Assembly (NCBI GenBank): GCA_002297365.1
Contig: DBKT01000002.1
Coordinates: forward strand, 62,001 to 126,000
DNA from: Caryophanales bacterium UBA743
GTDB taxonomy: Bacteria; Bacillota_I; Bacilli_A; RFN20; CAG-826
Length of the DNA: 64,000 nucleotides
Direction: 5' to 3'
The notes below the pieces were generated by a model. That model saw only the letters and a list, made by a program, of their open reading frames with translations. It made no database searches and was not told where the DNA came from. The translations under genes were made by a program, and so were the position numbers. Of this stretch, positions 26,638 through 36,900 are shown piece after piece; the first letter of the stretch is position 1, and each line of letters begins with the position of its first letter.

Positions 26638-27222
26638 TTACATCGTTTTCTTTTTAGCTTGCTCAATCTCAGCGCTTAGGTCTAATGAAGAATTTGCTGG
26701 AGCTTCTTGATGGGCAATTCTGCTTCTAGCCGCATCAATCATTGGCTTAATGGAAGCAATCTCTTCTGCCGTTCTAACCTTATTGGCAGGGTTGGTTTTA
26801 TTCATCATGCTGCTCATGGCTTTGTTTGAGATTTTGATTTGTCTCATATAACGAGCGACTTTGACGTTAACTTTTTGGATTTTACGAAGGTTGGGCATTT
26901 TATTGGAACCACTTGCCATATTGCTTAAAGCGTTTACGGCCATTGCCATGTTAACCGCTATGCTGTTGGAAATGCTTATGATGTCAAAGTTCGCCTTTGT
27001 TTGTATCAAAGAGGAAATGACGTCATTGAGTTCGATTAAATTGTTAACCGCAACGTCATATGTGCCAGTATCGCCATTCATTTCCGCTTCTGCAGCTACG
27101 TTTGCGTATTCTTCTCTTTTCTTTTTTAGTTCATTGATTTGATCGGAAAAAATTTGCATTTGCTCTTCTCTAGCCATTTCTTGTTCAATGCGTTTTTCTT
27201 CTTTTGTTTTAAAGAATGCCAT
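26638..27222 (-). CDS. ESCRT-III (Snf7/CHMP)-like protein
   Basis: A 194-residue all-helical protein. The N-terminal helix is basic and charged (residues 5-40), then a long hairpin partner (42-80), then helices rich in Ala, Met, Asn and Ser at 80-105 and 110-142 (ISNSIAVNMAMAVNALSNM, KVARYMRQIKISNKAMSSMM). The tail is flexible and ends in a short helix (LDLSAEIEQAKKK). The order basic alpha1, long alpha2, Met-rich alpha3/alpha4, linker and C-terminal motif follows CHMP/CdvB proteins, whose tail is bound by the Vps4 MIT domain. The AAA gene immediately follows and the previous gene overlaps by 14 bases. Known bacterial members of the superfamily are PspA and Vipp1; this is shorter and looks closer to the CHMP type. 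The call rests on pattern and context, not alignment. Confidence 0.6.
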   Translation of the reverse strand: MAFFKTKEEKRIEQEMAREEQMQIFSDQINELKKKREEYANVAAEAEMNGDTGTYDVAVNNLIELNDVISSLIQTKANFDIISISNSIAVNMAMAVNALSNMASGSNKMPNLRKIQKVNVKVARYMRQIKISNKAMSSMMNKTNPANKVRTAEEIASIKPMIDAARSRIAHQEAPANSSLDLSAEIEQAKKKTM

Positions 27223-28216
27223 TTTTATTTGTCTCCTTTTTTATCTCATCTGCAGGATTGTTTTTGTCCATATTTTCAAGGGAATCATGTTCTCTTTTCT
27301 TACGCATCAGCTCCTCTTTATAAACCATGGCGTCGTTACGAATTGTCGTTGTTTTCTTATCCATTCCAAAAACATTAGCATCAATGGTTTTCGTTCTCTC
27401 GGCAATTTCATTGATATCCTTTTCCATTCTTTTTAGAATGGCAATCGCTTTATCCGGTTCGCTTAAAACTTGTTTTAGCTTTCCAAGATTTAAGAAGACC
27501 TTTGCCTTGCTGAACTCACTGTTGCTAAAGTCGCTTGCGGAAAGGACGCTTTTTGCGTTGGTATAAATAAGATCTAAGAGATTGGAACAAGCGTCATAGT
27601 TGCTTTTTCTAACGTTCAAGAAATCTATTTTGCTATGAATTTCCGTGACTTTGCGGTAAAGGTCATTAAGCTTACGTTCGTTATCTTCTTTGAGAATAAG
27701 AGAATCAACCTCAGCGGAGCCTTTTTCAAGCAAGGCAATATCCTTTTCGAGGTTTTTTTCGTTTTCGATGAATTGATTTTTGATATTCTCCAGTTCATCA
27801 AGCCTTGCCAAAAGCCTTCTTTTTGACCATTTTGTTTTCTCCGTTTTAAATTCTTCTGGGTTAAATTCAACGTTCCCGTTTAAGACGTCGGTCCAAGATT
27901 TTATGGTGTAAATCAACTCATCAGAGGACTCCTCCACTTCCGATATCAGTTCCTGATTGAATTTCTTTTCAAGATTTTTTAAGGATTCATCCGCTTTTTC
28001 TGCAATGCCACCCACATTTTCTTTTCCTGTACCCAAGGTGCTAACGAAATGATTCAGTGTATCTCTTAATGACGTAACAATTGGCCTGAGGCTTTCTTTA
28101 TCCAAATTGGTGTTGATTTTCCCTTTCTCCACTTTATAAAGCAAAGAATTGAAACTTTTTGTGAAGCTCTCTTTTAATTTGTTGTTGTTTGATAATGAAG
28201 GAACATACTTTGCCAT
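27209..28216 (-). CDS. Coiled-coil protein of the ESCRT-like operon (335 aa)
   Basis: A soluble, almost fully helical, highly charged protein with long heptad-bearing helices (about residues 75-110 and 135-225) and a Lys/Asn/Asp-rich tail. No enzymatic motif, signal or membrane segment. I do not recognise the family; a second, divergent ESCRT-III-like or TelA-like filament protein is possible. Its 3' end overlaps the ESCRT-III-like gene by 14 bases and its start lies 12 bases after the SPFH gene, so the products are probably made together. Confidence 0.7.
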   Translation of the reverse strand: MAKYVPSLSNNNKLKESFTKSFNSLLYKVEKGKINTNLDKESLRPIVTSLRDTLNHFVSTLGTGKENVGGIAEKADESLKNLEKKFNQELISEVEESSDELIYTIKSWTDVLNGNVEFNPEEFKTEKTKWSKRRLLARLDELENIKNQFIENEKNLEKDIALLEKGSAEVDSLILKEDNERKLNDLYRKVTEIHSKIDFLNVRKSNYDACSNLLDLIYTNAKSVLSASDFSNSEFSKAKVFLNLGKLKQVLSEPDKAIAILKRMEKDINEIAERTKTIDANVFGMDKKTTTIRNDAMVYKEELMRKKREHDSLENMDKNNPADEIKKETNKNGIL

Positions 28217-28228
28217 ATTCTTCTCCCA

Positions 28229-29815
28229 CTAATCTCTTGTATATAATCCGAGTTTCCTATAGGAATCTAACACGTATCCTAAGAATTCTTTTTTAGTCAT
28301 TTTCATGATTGCCAAAGTCTTATCAAGATAACGGTTGTTTTCTTCCGATCGATGTCTCAATTTATTGATTAAGGCCCAATCTTTTGCGGCTCGGCAAGCA
28401 TCATTGGTATCAAGACCCGCTTTAATAAATCGGATTTCTAGAGGCATCTCGACATAATTGCCCTTCAATGCGGGATATTTTAGGTATTTGCACTTAAAGC
28501 TATCTTTAAATAAAGGTTGCCCACCATAGGTGATGTCCTTACTCAATTCGTTGAATTCCTCTTCTGACATGTAAAAGTTTTTGCCTTTGTGGGGAACCTT
28601 GAATTTATCAATGAGATTCTCTTCAACGTTGGAATAAAGAAGGCCTGCAACACAAGCGTAATCGTCATCCGTTTCAGCCTTTTCTAAAAGTAAATCTGTT
28701 GTGAGTTTTAATTTTTTTATACATTCTTCTTTCGCCGTTTCGTACAAAGGCAAATCATTTTGTATTTTTTCATCCCTGTCGTTTTCGAGAATGGAACGGA
28801 TGGCGGATAAGGAAGAATCTAATTTATTACTCAATTTTTTATCCAATTCTTCAATCATCTTGGCCGCTTTGATAGAAGGGTCCGAATCTTTTTTTGATTG
28901 AGCGATTTGTCTCTTTAAATCATTTAATTGGAAAGAAAGTTCTTTGATTGCAGTTTCATTTCCATTAGAACTCACGTTTTCTATAGACTCATTCATTTCG
29001 TTTCGAAGATGGTCGATTTCATTCAAAATGGCGTCTTTATCTTGGTTTTTAACAATCTTAGCGACTTCATTTTTAAGCGCTTGAATTTCATCGATCAAGG
29101 AATTGTGATTTGAATCGTTAACACCGTCTTCATCTGAAACTAGGACGTTCTTTCCCGTCCCATTGATGCGATTTCTAATGAGTTCCATATCCTCATCGTT
29201 GATGTGAATGGAATCTAAAGTGAGGATTTTAAGCTCTAGCCCCATTTCAGCAAAGATGTTTTCTTTTTGAATCTTTGCGGTCATCATCTCCCGAATCTCA
29301 GCGATTTTGGAATTGATTTCGAAAGCGGAGACCATCGTATCTGCAAAATACCCACTCAAAACAGGTTTTCCGATGGTTTTGATGATTTCTTTTGTTTTAT
29401 CAGCGATGGCGTCCATATCAATATTTTTATCAGAACCAAACGTCTTAATAAGCAAAGAAACATCTTTCATTCTCAAAAGATATTTTCCGCTTGCACCAAC
29501 TCGGTATGTTTCGGAAAGCTTCTCGTTCTTCACGTTAATATCGCCAAAGCCCCAAGGAATATAGGGCATGTCGTTTTTACGAACAAAGGCTAGTTTAACC
29601 GTTCTATTCTTATATTCCTTTCCGACATACTTAAGAATATCAAGCTTATTGCAGGCTTCTAATCTTGCCAATGGTTTTTCGTCGATGTACAAAATTCCGT
29701 AATATTCGGAAGGAACGTTAACGGTAACGCCCTTGTTTAACTCAACAGAGTCAGAAAACTCAATAACAACGTCGTCTCTTTTAATAATGGGTTTTAATTC
29801 GTTTTTTTGTTTCAT
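28229..29815 (-). CDS. SPFH/band-7-like protein with coiled-coil and C-terminal domain
   Basis: Residues about 20-215 have the order of an SPFH (stomatin/prohibitin/flotillin) domain of the soluble virion-core-like type: VNVPSEYYGILYIDEKPLA, then IPWGFGDINVKNEKLSETYRVGASGKYLLRM, the helix MDAIADKTKEIIKTIGKPVL and the strand GLELKILTLDSIHI. A coiled coil follows (235-330) and then an unrecognised C-terminal domain of about 190 residues. There is no transmembrane helix; such proteins form ring scaffolds at membranes. AAGGAAGG precedes the ATG. The small membrane protein just upstream may be its anchor. The SPFH call is from motif order. Confidence 0.7.
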   Translation of the reverse strand: MKQKNELKPIIKRDDVVIEFSDSVELNKGVTVNVPSEYYGILYIDEKPLARLEACNKLDILKYVGKEYKNRTVKLAFVRKNDMPYIPWGFGDINVKNEKLSETYRVGASGKYLLRMKDVSLLIKTFGSDKNIDMDAIADKTKEIIKTIGKPVLSGYFADTMVSAFEINSKIAEIREMMTAKIQKENIFAEMGLELKILTLDSIHINDEDMELIRNRINGTGKNVLVSDEDGVNDSNHNSLIDEIQALKNEVAKIVKNQDKDAILNEIDHLRNEMNESIENVSSNGNETAIKELSFQLNDLKRQIAQSKKDSDPSIKAAKMIEELDKKLSNKLDSSLSAIRSILENDRDEKIQNDLPLYETAKEECIKKLKLTTDLLLEKAETDDDYACVAGLLYSNVEENLIDKFKVPHKGKNFYMSEEEFNELSKDITYGGQPLFKDSFKCKYLKYPALKGNYVEMPLEIRFIKAGLDTNDACRAAKDWALINKLRHRSEENNRYLDKTLAIMKMTKKEFLGYVLDSYRKLGLYTRD

Positions 29816-29899
29816 AATGCTTTCCTTCCTTTTTTGGTCGTGATTTCATGTGCCTTCGCCTTCATAACTAGCCAAGCTTTTATCCGTCACGACGACAAA

Positions 29900-30400
29900 T
29901 CAATTTGTCTTTTGACCTATGTTTTCTGCTTCGTTATTAAGCTTGTTTTTATTCCTGGATTCAGCGGCATACGGGGAATGTTCCCATTGCTCTAGGATTT
30001 TTTCCTGTTCCAAATTTATTTTATGGATTTCTTCCTCAATTTCTAATTTCGCATTTTTCGATTCCATTATCGGCCGGTAGATTTTATGGACGATTTCTGG
30101 CACAGCTAAAATAGCCCCCTTAACAAATCCATAAAACGTTACGCCAAAAACCGTTACGCCACCAAAAAGAACGAAAATTATGTAGAGCTCCGGTGAATCG
30201 GAAAAGCCGCCAAGAAACAACAAACACATCCCAGCAATCAAAAGCGACAGGATAATCAGACTGCCAATAATTAGAGTTAATCCGATCCATAAATCATCGA
30301 TATGAAGGCGTTCCCTTTCTACGTACCATAAGAACCAAACGAGAGCGAGCAAAAACACTCCCCCTACATATAAAAATTCTCCAATTGTAAAAGCGTCCAT
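29900..30400 (-). CDS. Small membrane protein with cytoplasmic helical tail (166 aa)
   Basis: Three transmembrane helices at about residues 8-26, 38-64 and 72-98, then a charged helical tail (110-166, KLEIEEEIHKINLEQEKILEQ). No named family recognised. It heads the tight operon SPFH, coiled-coil, ESCRT-III-like, Vps4-like, and its tail could recruit one of them to the membrane. An 84-base gap separates it from the SPFH gene. A 14-codon ORF with a strong ribosome site ends 24 bases upstream. Confidence 0.75.
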   Translation of the reverse strand: MDAFTIGEFLYVGGVFLLALVWFLWYVERERLHIDDLWIGLTLIIGSLIILSLLIAGMCLLFLGGFSDSPELYIIFVLFGGVTVFGVTFYGFVKGAILAVPEIVHKIYRPIMESKNAKLEIEEEIHKINLEQEKILEQWEHSPYAAESRNKNKLNNEAENIGQKTN

Positions 30401-30423
30401 AAAAATTTAATCTCTCCGCTCTT

Positions 30424-30468
30424 TTATAATTTTTTGTCCAAATTGCCATTTATGTGTTCATAAATCAT
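30424..30468 (-). CDS. 14-codon leader ORF before the ESCRT-like operon
   Basis: AAAAGGAG lies eight bases before an ATG at 30468, and the frame reads MIYEHINGNLDKKL then TAA, ending 24 bases before the membrane-protein ATG. The ribosome site is better than that of the following gene. It may be a leader peptide or a gene remnant. Confidence 0.35.
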   Translation of the reverse strand: MIYEHINGNLDKKL

Positions 30469-30495
30469 AATATTTTCTCCTTTTAAGAAAGTTAT

Positions 30496-30657
30496 TTATT
30501 GAAGCGATAAGAAAGCTAAATTGTGTTTATTAGAGTCTTTCAAATGGGAGAATGATACCGTTTGTTCTTCGTCCCACGGAAGTTCTTCTAGGTATCGGTC
30601 CTAAGCTATAGCTTCTAAATTGAAATACCGTTTTTGCTGTTCTTTATCTTTTTGCAT
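30496..30657 (-). pseudogene. Short ORF interrupted by an in-frame TAG
   Basis: From the ATG at 30657 the minus strand reads 18 codons (MQKDKEQQKRYFNLEAIA), TAG at 30601-30603, then 34 more protein-like codons (DRYLEELPWDEEQTVSFSHL onward, ending FLSLQ) to a TAA at 30496. The composition after the TAG is that of a real acidic protein, and a single CAG-to-TAG change would explain the break. No homologue recognised. It lies between the soluble TIR gene and the membrane-protein gene. Confidence 0.4.
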
Positions 30658-30679
30658 TCCTCGTTTTCATTTTGCTAAA

Positions 30680-33600
30680 TCATTTATTTGAAAAACGTTT
30701 TCCCATTAATTTCTTTAGTTTTTCATCTCTTTGCGTTTCTAAATAGTTATATTTTCTTTGAAGCGCCTCAAGAAGACTCCATTTCGATACCACATATTCA
30801 TCATCCGCCTGCATGATTTGAGAGAATTTTGGAATGGTTGAGAGAAGCGTGGGGGATTTTATGATGTCTTCCTCGCAAGAAACGCCTAGTTCGTTCATAA
30901 TGGATGTGGCTAAAGGCTCATATTTTCGCCGTTTTTTTAATTCTAACCATTTTGCGCAAAGTTCGTTTAATCTATCCTGATCCTTGGGCGTTCCAGCACG
31001 ATACGCCAGGATATAATTCTTCGTTTCTGTAAAGTCGTAATCACAGTTCTCGAGTTCTTTATTGTTACTGCATTCTGCTTCGCATAGTACCAACCCCCAT
31101 AGCGCTTGAAAATCATCGTTTTTTTCAAGCAACATTTGATTGAGGTATTTATTTGCAAGCTCAAATTTTTTAAGAAGCAGCAAAGTTGAAGATATCGCCC
31201 ACAATTTCCTTCTCATCAACATTCTTTTCTCTTGTGGTATATAACGAATAACATTCAAATAGGCATTATCAGCAATATCCGCCGAAACAGTCCCTTCGCG
31301 AAGGGCCGTTAAAATTTCACCCGAAAATTTGTTAATTAGCTCATCGAATTTCATGTTGGTTTCCGCTTTCGACCCAACGCTCAGAGAAAATTTAAGAAGA
31401 GTCTCAAGATCTTGAATTGCCAAACCGTCCCTATCCGCCAATTTAGCAACGAAAGAAACAATTTCATCGCCAGGATTTTCGATATCGGCAAACAAAACGC
31501 CGTATAGAGCATGTAAGTTTGCGTTGTCTATATCGATTACTTTTCTATAATGTTTTATTGCAATATCCCACCAGCTTTTATTTCGAGAAAGATCGGCAAC
31601 CTTCAATGCATAGTCGATATAGTTATCTACTGCATCCGAATCATAGCTTGCGAGTATATAATCGGTCACTTTTTCGAATCCTTGACGTGAAAGATAACTA
31701 GAATTGCGTAAGACAGAATCGGACAATTTTGATAAAGCGTTTTTTCTTTCCGTAAAAGAGTATTTAAGTAGTTCCAGCAAAGAAAGTGCGGATTTTTCCG
31801 TCTCTTTCTCAAAGTCCATTCTTTCAAGATAAGCAGAAACAAAAAAATCTATGTCAGAATCGGCGTCTTTAGAAGATGAATGGGTTACTATGTACTCAAT
31901 ATCTTCTATCTTTAAAACATTTATCTTGCTTTTTAGTTCTTCGAGGTTTCGTGAATGAGTTTGGATATAAAGCCTATTTATCATTGCGTCATTGTTATTT
32001 TCATCCAACTCAAAAATTTTGTTGTTGCATGTTTCCGCAATGGAAAAACTGCTTTCTTTTATGGCGCTTTTCACAATATTTGCGCATTCCTTTATATAGG
32101 AAACTACTTTATTTCGATCAATTGTATTCAAATATGCGTCGATTGCACTTTTTGAATTCGGATCGTGAGCTTCAATAAAAAATGGAATGGCGTGTCTTAA
32201 GATTTTTATCGCTTTCGTTCTTTGTGGAATATTGTATTCGACAACAGCATTAAAAAACATAATGGCCTCGTGAGTTTCCATATCAGCACAACATTGCTCG
32301 CAAGACAAAGTAAACAAATTTGCTGCTTTTTCCGCTTCTTCCTCGCTCGCACAAGACATGAGCTTATGATATAAAGGCATCTCTTCTTTTGGGAATTTCT
32401 CAGCGTTTTTTATGAATTCTTCGTCGTTTTTTGCTAAAATCGTCAACAAAATTTTGCCATATAAGGCGGTCGCATTATCGCCAGTGGACAAAACATCATC
32501 AAACTCATGGAGGGCGAAGTTAAAATTGCCTTTTTCAAGTGACATAAACGCGCCTTCAAGAATTTTCCGTGTGCCAGCATCAAAATAATCGGCCTTATTT
32601 CCTCCAAACTCTTTTATTTCAAGCTTGCCCGCAATTTTTGTTTGTTTTTTAGAGATTATTTGCCTTCCCAAAGAAACCGTTTTGATAGATTCTATATCAA
32701 CTTTTTTCTTTTTGATTCTTTCGCCCTTTTGTATGCTGATTCTTTCAATGCCGTTATTAACCTTACCTATACGAGCGCTTATCGCTTTATACAATTCATC
32801 AAGATAATAGGCGGAAGAACAATCCACGCCTTCGATTTCAGCTATCTGCGTTGGAAGATCCTTAGGGGGTTTCTTCTCAAATACGTAGAAGAGGCTATTG
32901 TTCACTTTGTTTAAACGGGAAGATTTCATGTTTTTGCAATTGTTCATGAAATATAAATATCTCGTCCATTCATCACGAACCCAACCATCCGTTACAAAGG
33001 ATTTCTTAGTGCCAATTAGGATCATTGCTCGGCAAGAAGCGAGTGCGGCAAAAATCTTAGGTTCATATTTTTCACCAAGAACATTCCCTTTTCCGATACT
33101 TTCGGGACTAAAAAACACCTTATATCCTTTAGAGGTAAAATAGTTGTATATTTCTAGGCCTTTTTCCTGGTCAAAGGTTTTCACAACATTGGCCCTTCCC
33201 TCGCTATCGATGACTTCTTCCGTTGCTTTAAAACTGATAAATATATCCGTATCCGCTTCCTTGCTTATCTTTTCGCAAAGTTCCATTCTTATTGCTTCGA
33301 TAAGCTCACCATAATGTTGATACTTTGAACCGTATTTTCCTTGAACGGCCAAATTGTAATTTTCATCGTCAAAAACGCTGTCCCGTTTAAAAACTCTTTC
33401 GCTATAAAAGACTGGCTTTCTTTCGTTTGTTTTTGGATCATCTACAAAATGTATTTTGTTTTTTGCGAGGAACAGAAGCCAATTTAATACCGGTTCTTTC
33501 TCTCCAATTCTTACAAGTGCATCTCTACAATAGTTCTCTGCTGTCTCGAATTGTGAGGCGTTTAAGAATGACATGATGGTATTGACGTCATTAAAAGCGG

Positions 33601-33709
33601 ATTCGTTTTCGAAAGTTGTTCCACAACTAGCGCACTTCAATCTTCCGTTTCCTATATCATTCATTAAATTGCTGCCACAAACGGAGCATATGATTTCTTT
33701 GTAACCCAT
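30680..33709 (-). CDS. Soluble zinc ribbon-TIR-TPR protein (1009 aa)
   Basis: Residues 8-29 hold a zinc ribbon (CSVC and CASC pairs). A TIR domain follows at about 154-330: DIFISFKATEE (box 1), YKVFFSPESIGKG (box 2, BB loop region), CRAMILIGTKKSF and GWVRDEWTRY. The WxxxE motif W243-E247 matches the position of the catalytic Glu of NAD-cleaving TIR enzymes such as SARM1, so NADase activity is plausible. The C-terminal 620 residues are helical repeats of TPR/SEL1 type (ATALYGKILLTIL, HALYGVLFADIENP). No signal or membrane helix, so cytoplasmic. It shares zinc ribbon, TIR and TPR order with the large upstream gene and lacks that gene's membrane and extracellular parts, so it could be its soluble partner. 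Confidence 0.85.
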   Translation of the reverse strand: MGYKEIICSVCGSNLMNDIGNGRLKCASCGTTFENESAFNDVNTIMSFLNASQFETAENYCRDALVRIGEKEPVLNWLLFLAKNKIHFVDDPKTNERKPVFYSERVFKRDSVFDDENYNLAVQGKYGSKYQHYGELIEAIRMELCEKISKEADTDIFISFKATEEVIDSEGRANVVKTFDQEKGLEIYNYFTSKGYKVFFSPESIGKGNVLGEKYEPKIFAALASCRAMILIGTKKSFVTDGWVRDEWTRYLYFMNNCKNMKSSRLNKVNNSLFYVFEKKPPKDLPTQIAEIEGVDCSSAYYLDELYKAISARIGKVNNGIERISIQKGERIKKKKVDIESIKTVSLGRQIISKKQTKIAGKLEIKEFGGNKADYFDAGTRKILEGAFMSLEKGNFNFALHEFDDVLSTGDNATALYGKILLTILAKNDEEFIKNAEKFPKEEMPLYHKLMSCASEEEAEKAANLFTLSCEQCCADMETHEAIMFFNAVVEYNIPQRTKAIKILRHAIPFFIEAHDPNSKSAIDAYLNTIDRNKVVSYIKECANIVKSAIKESSFSIAETCNNKIFELDENNNDAMINRLYIQTHSRNLEELKSKINVLKIEDIEYIVTHSSSKDADSDIDFFVSAYLERMDFEKETEKSALSLLELLKYSFTERKNALSKLSDSVLRNSSYLSRQGFEKVTDYILASYDSDAVDNYIDYALKVADLSRNKSWWDIAIKHYRKVIDIDNANLHALYGVLFADIENPGDEIVSFVAKLADRDGLAIQDLETLLKFSLSVGSKAETNMKFDELINKFSGEILTALREGTVSADIADNAYLNVIRYIPQEKRMLMRRKLWAISSTLLLLKKFELANKYLNQMLLEKNDDFQALWGLVLCEAECSNNKELENCDYDFTETKNYILAYRAGTPKDQDRLNELCAKWLELKKRRKYEPLATSIMNELGVSCEEDIIKSPTLLSTIPKFSQIMQADDEYVVSKWSLLEALQRKYNYLETQRDEKLKKLMGKRFSNK

Positions 33710-33850
33710 ATAACGTTTTTTATGATTTACTTATAGAACTGCATTTTTAATGTTTTCAGTCTAATAGACATTTCTCTCGAAATTGAATATTCCTTTTGAC
33801 CATCTAAGAACAAAATTGCTCATCCTATACGTATTTTTACTACTTTTGCG

Positions 33851-33871
33851 TATCGTTTTTTGATTATCATC
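33851..33871 (-). promoter_or_regulatory. Conserved element upstream of soluble TIR gene
   Basis: On the minus strand the core is TGATAATCAAAAAACGATA. It matches the element at 40841-40861 upstream of the large TIR gene in 19 of 21 positions, 142 bases before the ATG at 33709. A shared regulator site or promoter part is likely. Confidence 0.55.
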
Positions 33872-33995
33872 CTATATCTGATGAATTCTCCAAGACAGGC
33901 GAATCAGCCCAAAGAAAAACATTATGAAAACGAACGAAAATGAGGTTAAAAATTAGTATCTACAAAATGAATCATGTTTTTATGCCTGCTCAAGG

Positions 33996-36900
33996 CTAGC
34001 CAATTGACTCCCAAACCGCATATAAATTAACAACACTCTTGCCATCCGATGTTATATAGGAACAGTCATTATATTCAACCTCTCCATTAGGAGAGGAAGA
34101 CCAACCGGCGAAATAATAGCCTTTTGGAGCCATAAAAGAACATGCAGCTAAAGTAATCGTTTCATTTGTGTGTATGCTTTGATTTTCCATGTTTCCTTCT
34201 CCACCATTAGCGTTAAAAACAATCGAATTTTGATTAGGTTCCCAAACTGCATATAAGGCGATGTTTTTTGAAGGCATCGTCAAAACGTCTTCATCAGAGT
34301 AGGTTAAATCGCCATCCTTTTCGAGTGACCAGCCCACAAAATGATACCCGCTTTTAAAGAAGGAATTTTTCTGAATTTTAGTTTCACTATCACAAACAAC
34401 AAATTGATCTTGCATCTGGCCATCACCAGCGTTTGGGTCAAAAGAGATTTTAAAAGTCAAAGCCTTAAATACTGGGTAAAGTTCTAATGTCTTCTGTCCA
34501 TAAGGAAGGAAGCAGTTCCCTTCATCGGAATATTGAATGTCTCCATCAGCTTTTGTAGACCATCCAACAAATTCATATCCGTCTTTTCGAAAGACGTTTT
34601 TCCTTAACACAACCCTTTCTGAGGCGTTTACGAATTGAAAACTTTTTTCATTTCCAAAATTAAAACTAATATAAGATGAGTAGTCAGATACCTGGCTTAC
34701 TTTTTTGCAATTTTCTGCCTTTTCCAATCCCGAACCGCAGAATGCGTTTACAAATTTATTGTTGAAATCGTAGTAATACTTGTTGGTGTCATTCCATTTC
34801 ATCACCTTCACATCCACTTCCCCACTGTCGAAGACGATTGAATTCGAAACCGTTCCTTTTTCCTTATATCCTACAAAATTACCGAAATAAAAATCATTAT
34901 CAGTTTGGTCACTGCCATAATGAGCAGAGGCCATTTCTCCAACAAAAGAGAGATAATTTGCAACAAAACAGTTTGAAATACTACCACTTGCAGAACTATT
35001 ATCCATGCCACAAATATTGCCAACATAGTATTCGCCACCGACGGATAGTAAAAGTCTCTCAGATGGTGTGGTTATACAAACGTCGGTAATTTCGCCTTGG
35101 CTAATTGAACACAAAGTGCCTAAGTAAAGACGTGAAGAGTTGAAATACTCAGAGCTGGTAGTTTTCTCAACCGATGGTTTACAAATGGAATCAAAATCTA
35201 TCTCATATTCATAACTATCCAAAGTTAAATTTCTTATGGCTCCGGCATTTCTTTTGAACAAACCAGCATAATAATCATACTTAGTTCTTGCCCCCCACCA
35301 ATATTCACTTGAGTTTTTCGTATAATTCGTTAAACCAAGTTTAAAATTTCTTATTGCGTGCCCATTTCCATCCAATTCGCCGCCCTCGAAAAGGCAGCAT
35401 TTTGGAACAATTTTCGTTCCTTCGAGGTCGATGTCATTTGTTAGATAATATTTGCTGCTAGTGCCTGTTTTATTAAGCAATTCTAGCAGTTCTTCTTTCG
35501 TGGATATTTTCTTATAGTTCGTGAAATCGGTTTCCATTCTTGTTTTCCAAACCGCATAAAGAGTGTAGCTGCTCTTCGTGCCAACATAATAAAGATCGTC
35601 GTTAAAGTAAACTAAATCTCCTCCTTCAGTTTCAGACCAACCCAAAAGTTCAAAACCATCTTTCGAAAAAGCATCTTTAGTAAGCCGTACGATGGATTCT
35701 GATGTTCCTTTAATTGTCTTTCTTTCGCTGCCGTTTATCAATATAATGGTGTTTGTTTTTGGAGACCAATGAGCAACCACATTTATGTCACCAATAATGC
35801 CATATGGAGAAAGGCTGTTGCCGTCTGAATCTGATATTTGCGTATCTCCATTAAACCAACCCGTAAAGAAATATCCCTCTCGAGAAGGTGTTTTTAATGA
35901 GTAACTTGTTTTATAGGTTACTTTAGAATTTTCTACGTCCATTTCACCCCCGTTTGGATTGTAAGAAATAAGATATTCATTTGGCTCCCATGTTGCGTAT
36001 AAGTCATAGTTGCTTTCAGTGCCCATTGAATATTCTTGGCCATCGTTATATTCAGCTGGCCCTTCACTAGAATTTGACCATCCTACAAAATGATAACCGC
36101 CCTTTGTAAAACCGTTTGAAGTCAATTTTTTGGTTTCGTCAGTAGAAATGGATTGTTTTTCCATCTCCCCTCCATCAGCCCCATTTCCATGAAATGTAAC
36201 GGTATTGATATTCGCTTCCCAAATTACATATAGATTTATAATGGAGGATGCACTAACAAGGAACGAAGACTCATCTTCACAAGCAATTATTCCATTTTCG
36301 GAAAGGCTCCAGCCTCTGAAATGATAACCGGTTTTCTCAAAGGCGTTGGTGGGCAATGAAATGGTACTGTCGGTATAACCCTGAATAGGGGCCATTCCCC
36401 CAGATGTGTTTCCATTGCCATTGAAAATGATAGTATTCAAATTCGGTATCCAGTTTGCTTTAAATGTTATATCCCCCGCCGTTCCTTTTGAAATTGTGGG
36501 TAAAAATTGCTTAGATCCTAAAATGGAATCCCATCCCGCAAATGTATAGCCCTCTCTAGAAGGATTTCCTATAGAAAAATCATCATCTTCAATCGTATAA
36601 GAAGTAGGATTATCAGAATGGTTGATTCCGCCATTTAAGCTATATTCAATTGTATAGTCTTTTAAATTCCATTTTGCATATAAATCCAAATCCGTAAAAT
36701 AAATCCATGTGTAATCAGAAATTTTAGCGTTGTTTTTTATATTAAACCAACCCGCAAACGTATATCCCTTTCTTGTGGGATTCGGCAAAGAAATTTTGCT
36801 TCCGTAATCAACGCTCATCGTTGAAATTGGGCATTCGCCACCTTTGGCGTCAAAAGTGATCTTATATGTATGTGGTTTCCAATTTGCTGTATACATTTTA

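Noticed and set aside
33996..34040. Hairpin GCCT-TGAGC-AGGC just after the giant TIR gene as a terminator
   Set aside because: The stem is only four base pairs and the T tract is poor, so read-through into the soluble TIR gene cannot be excluded.
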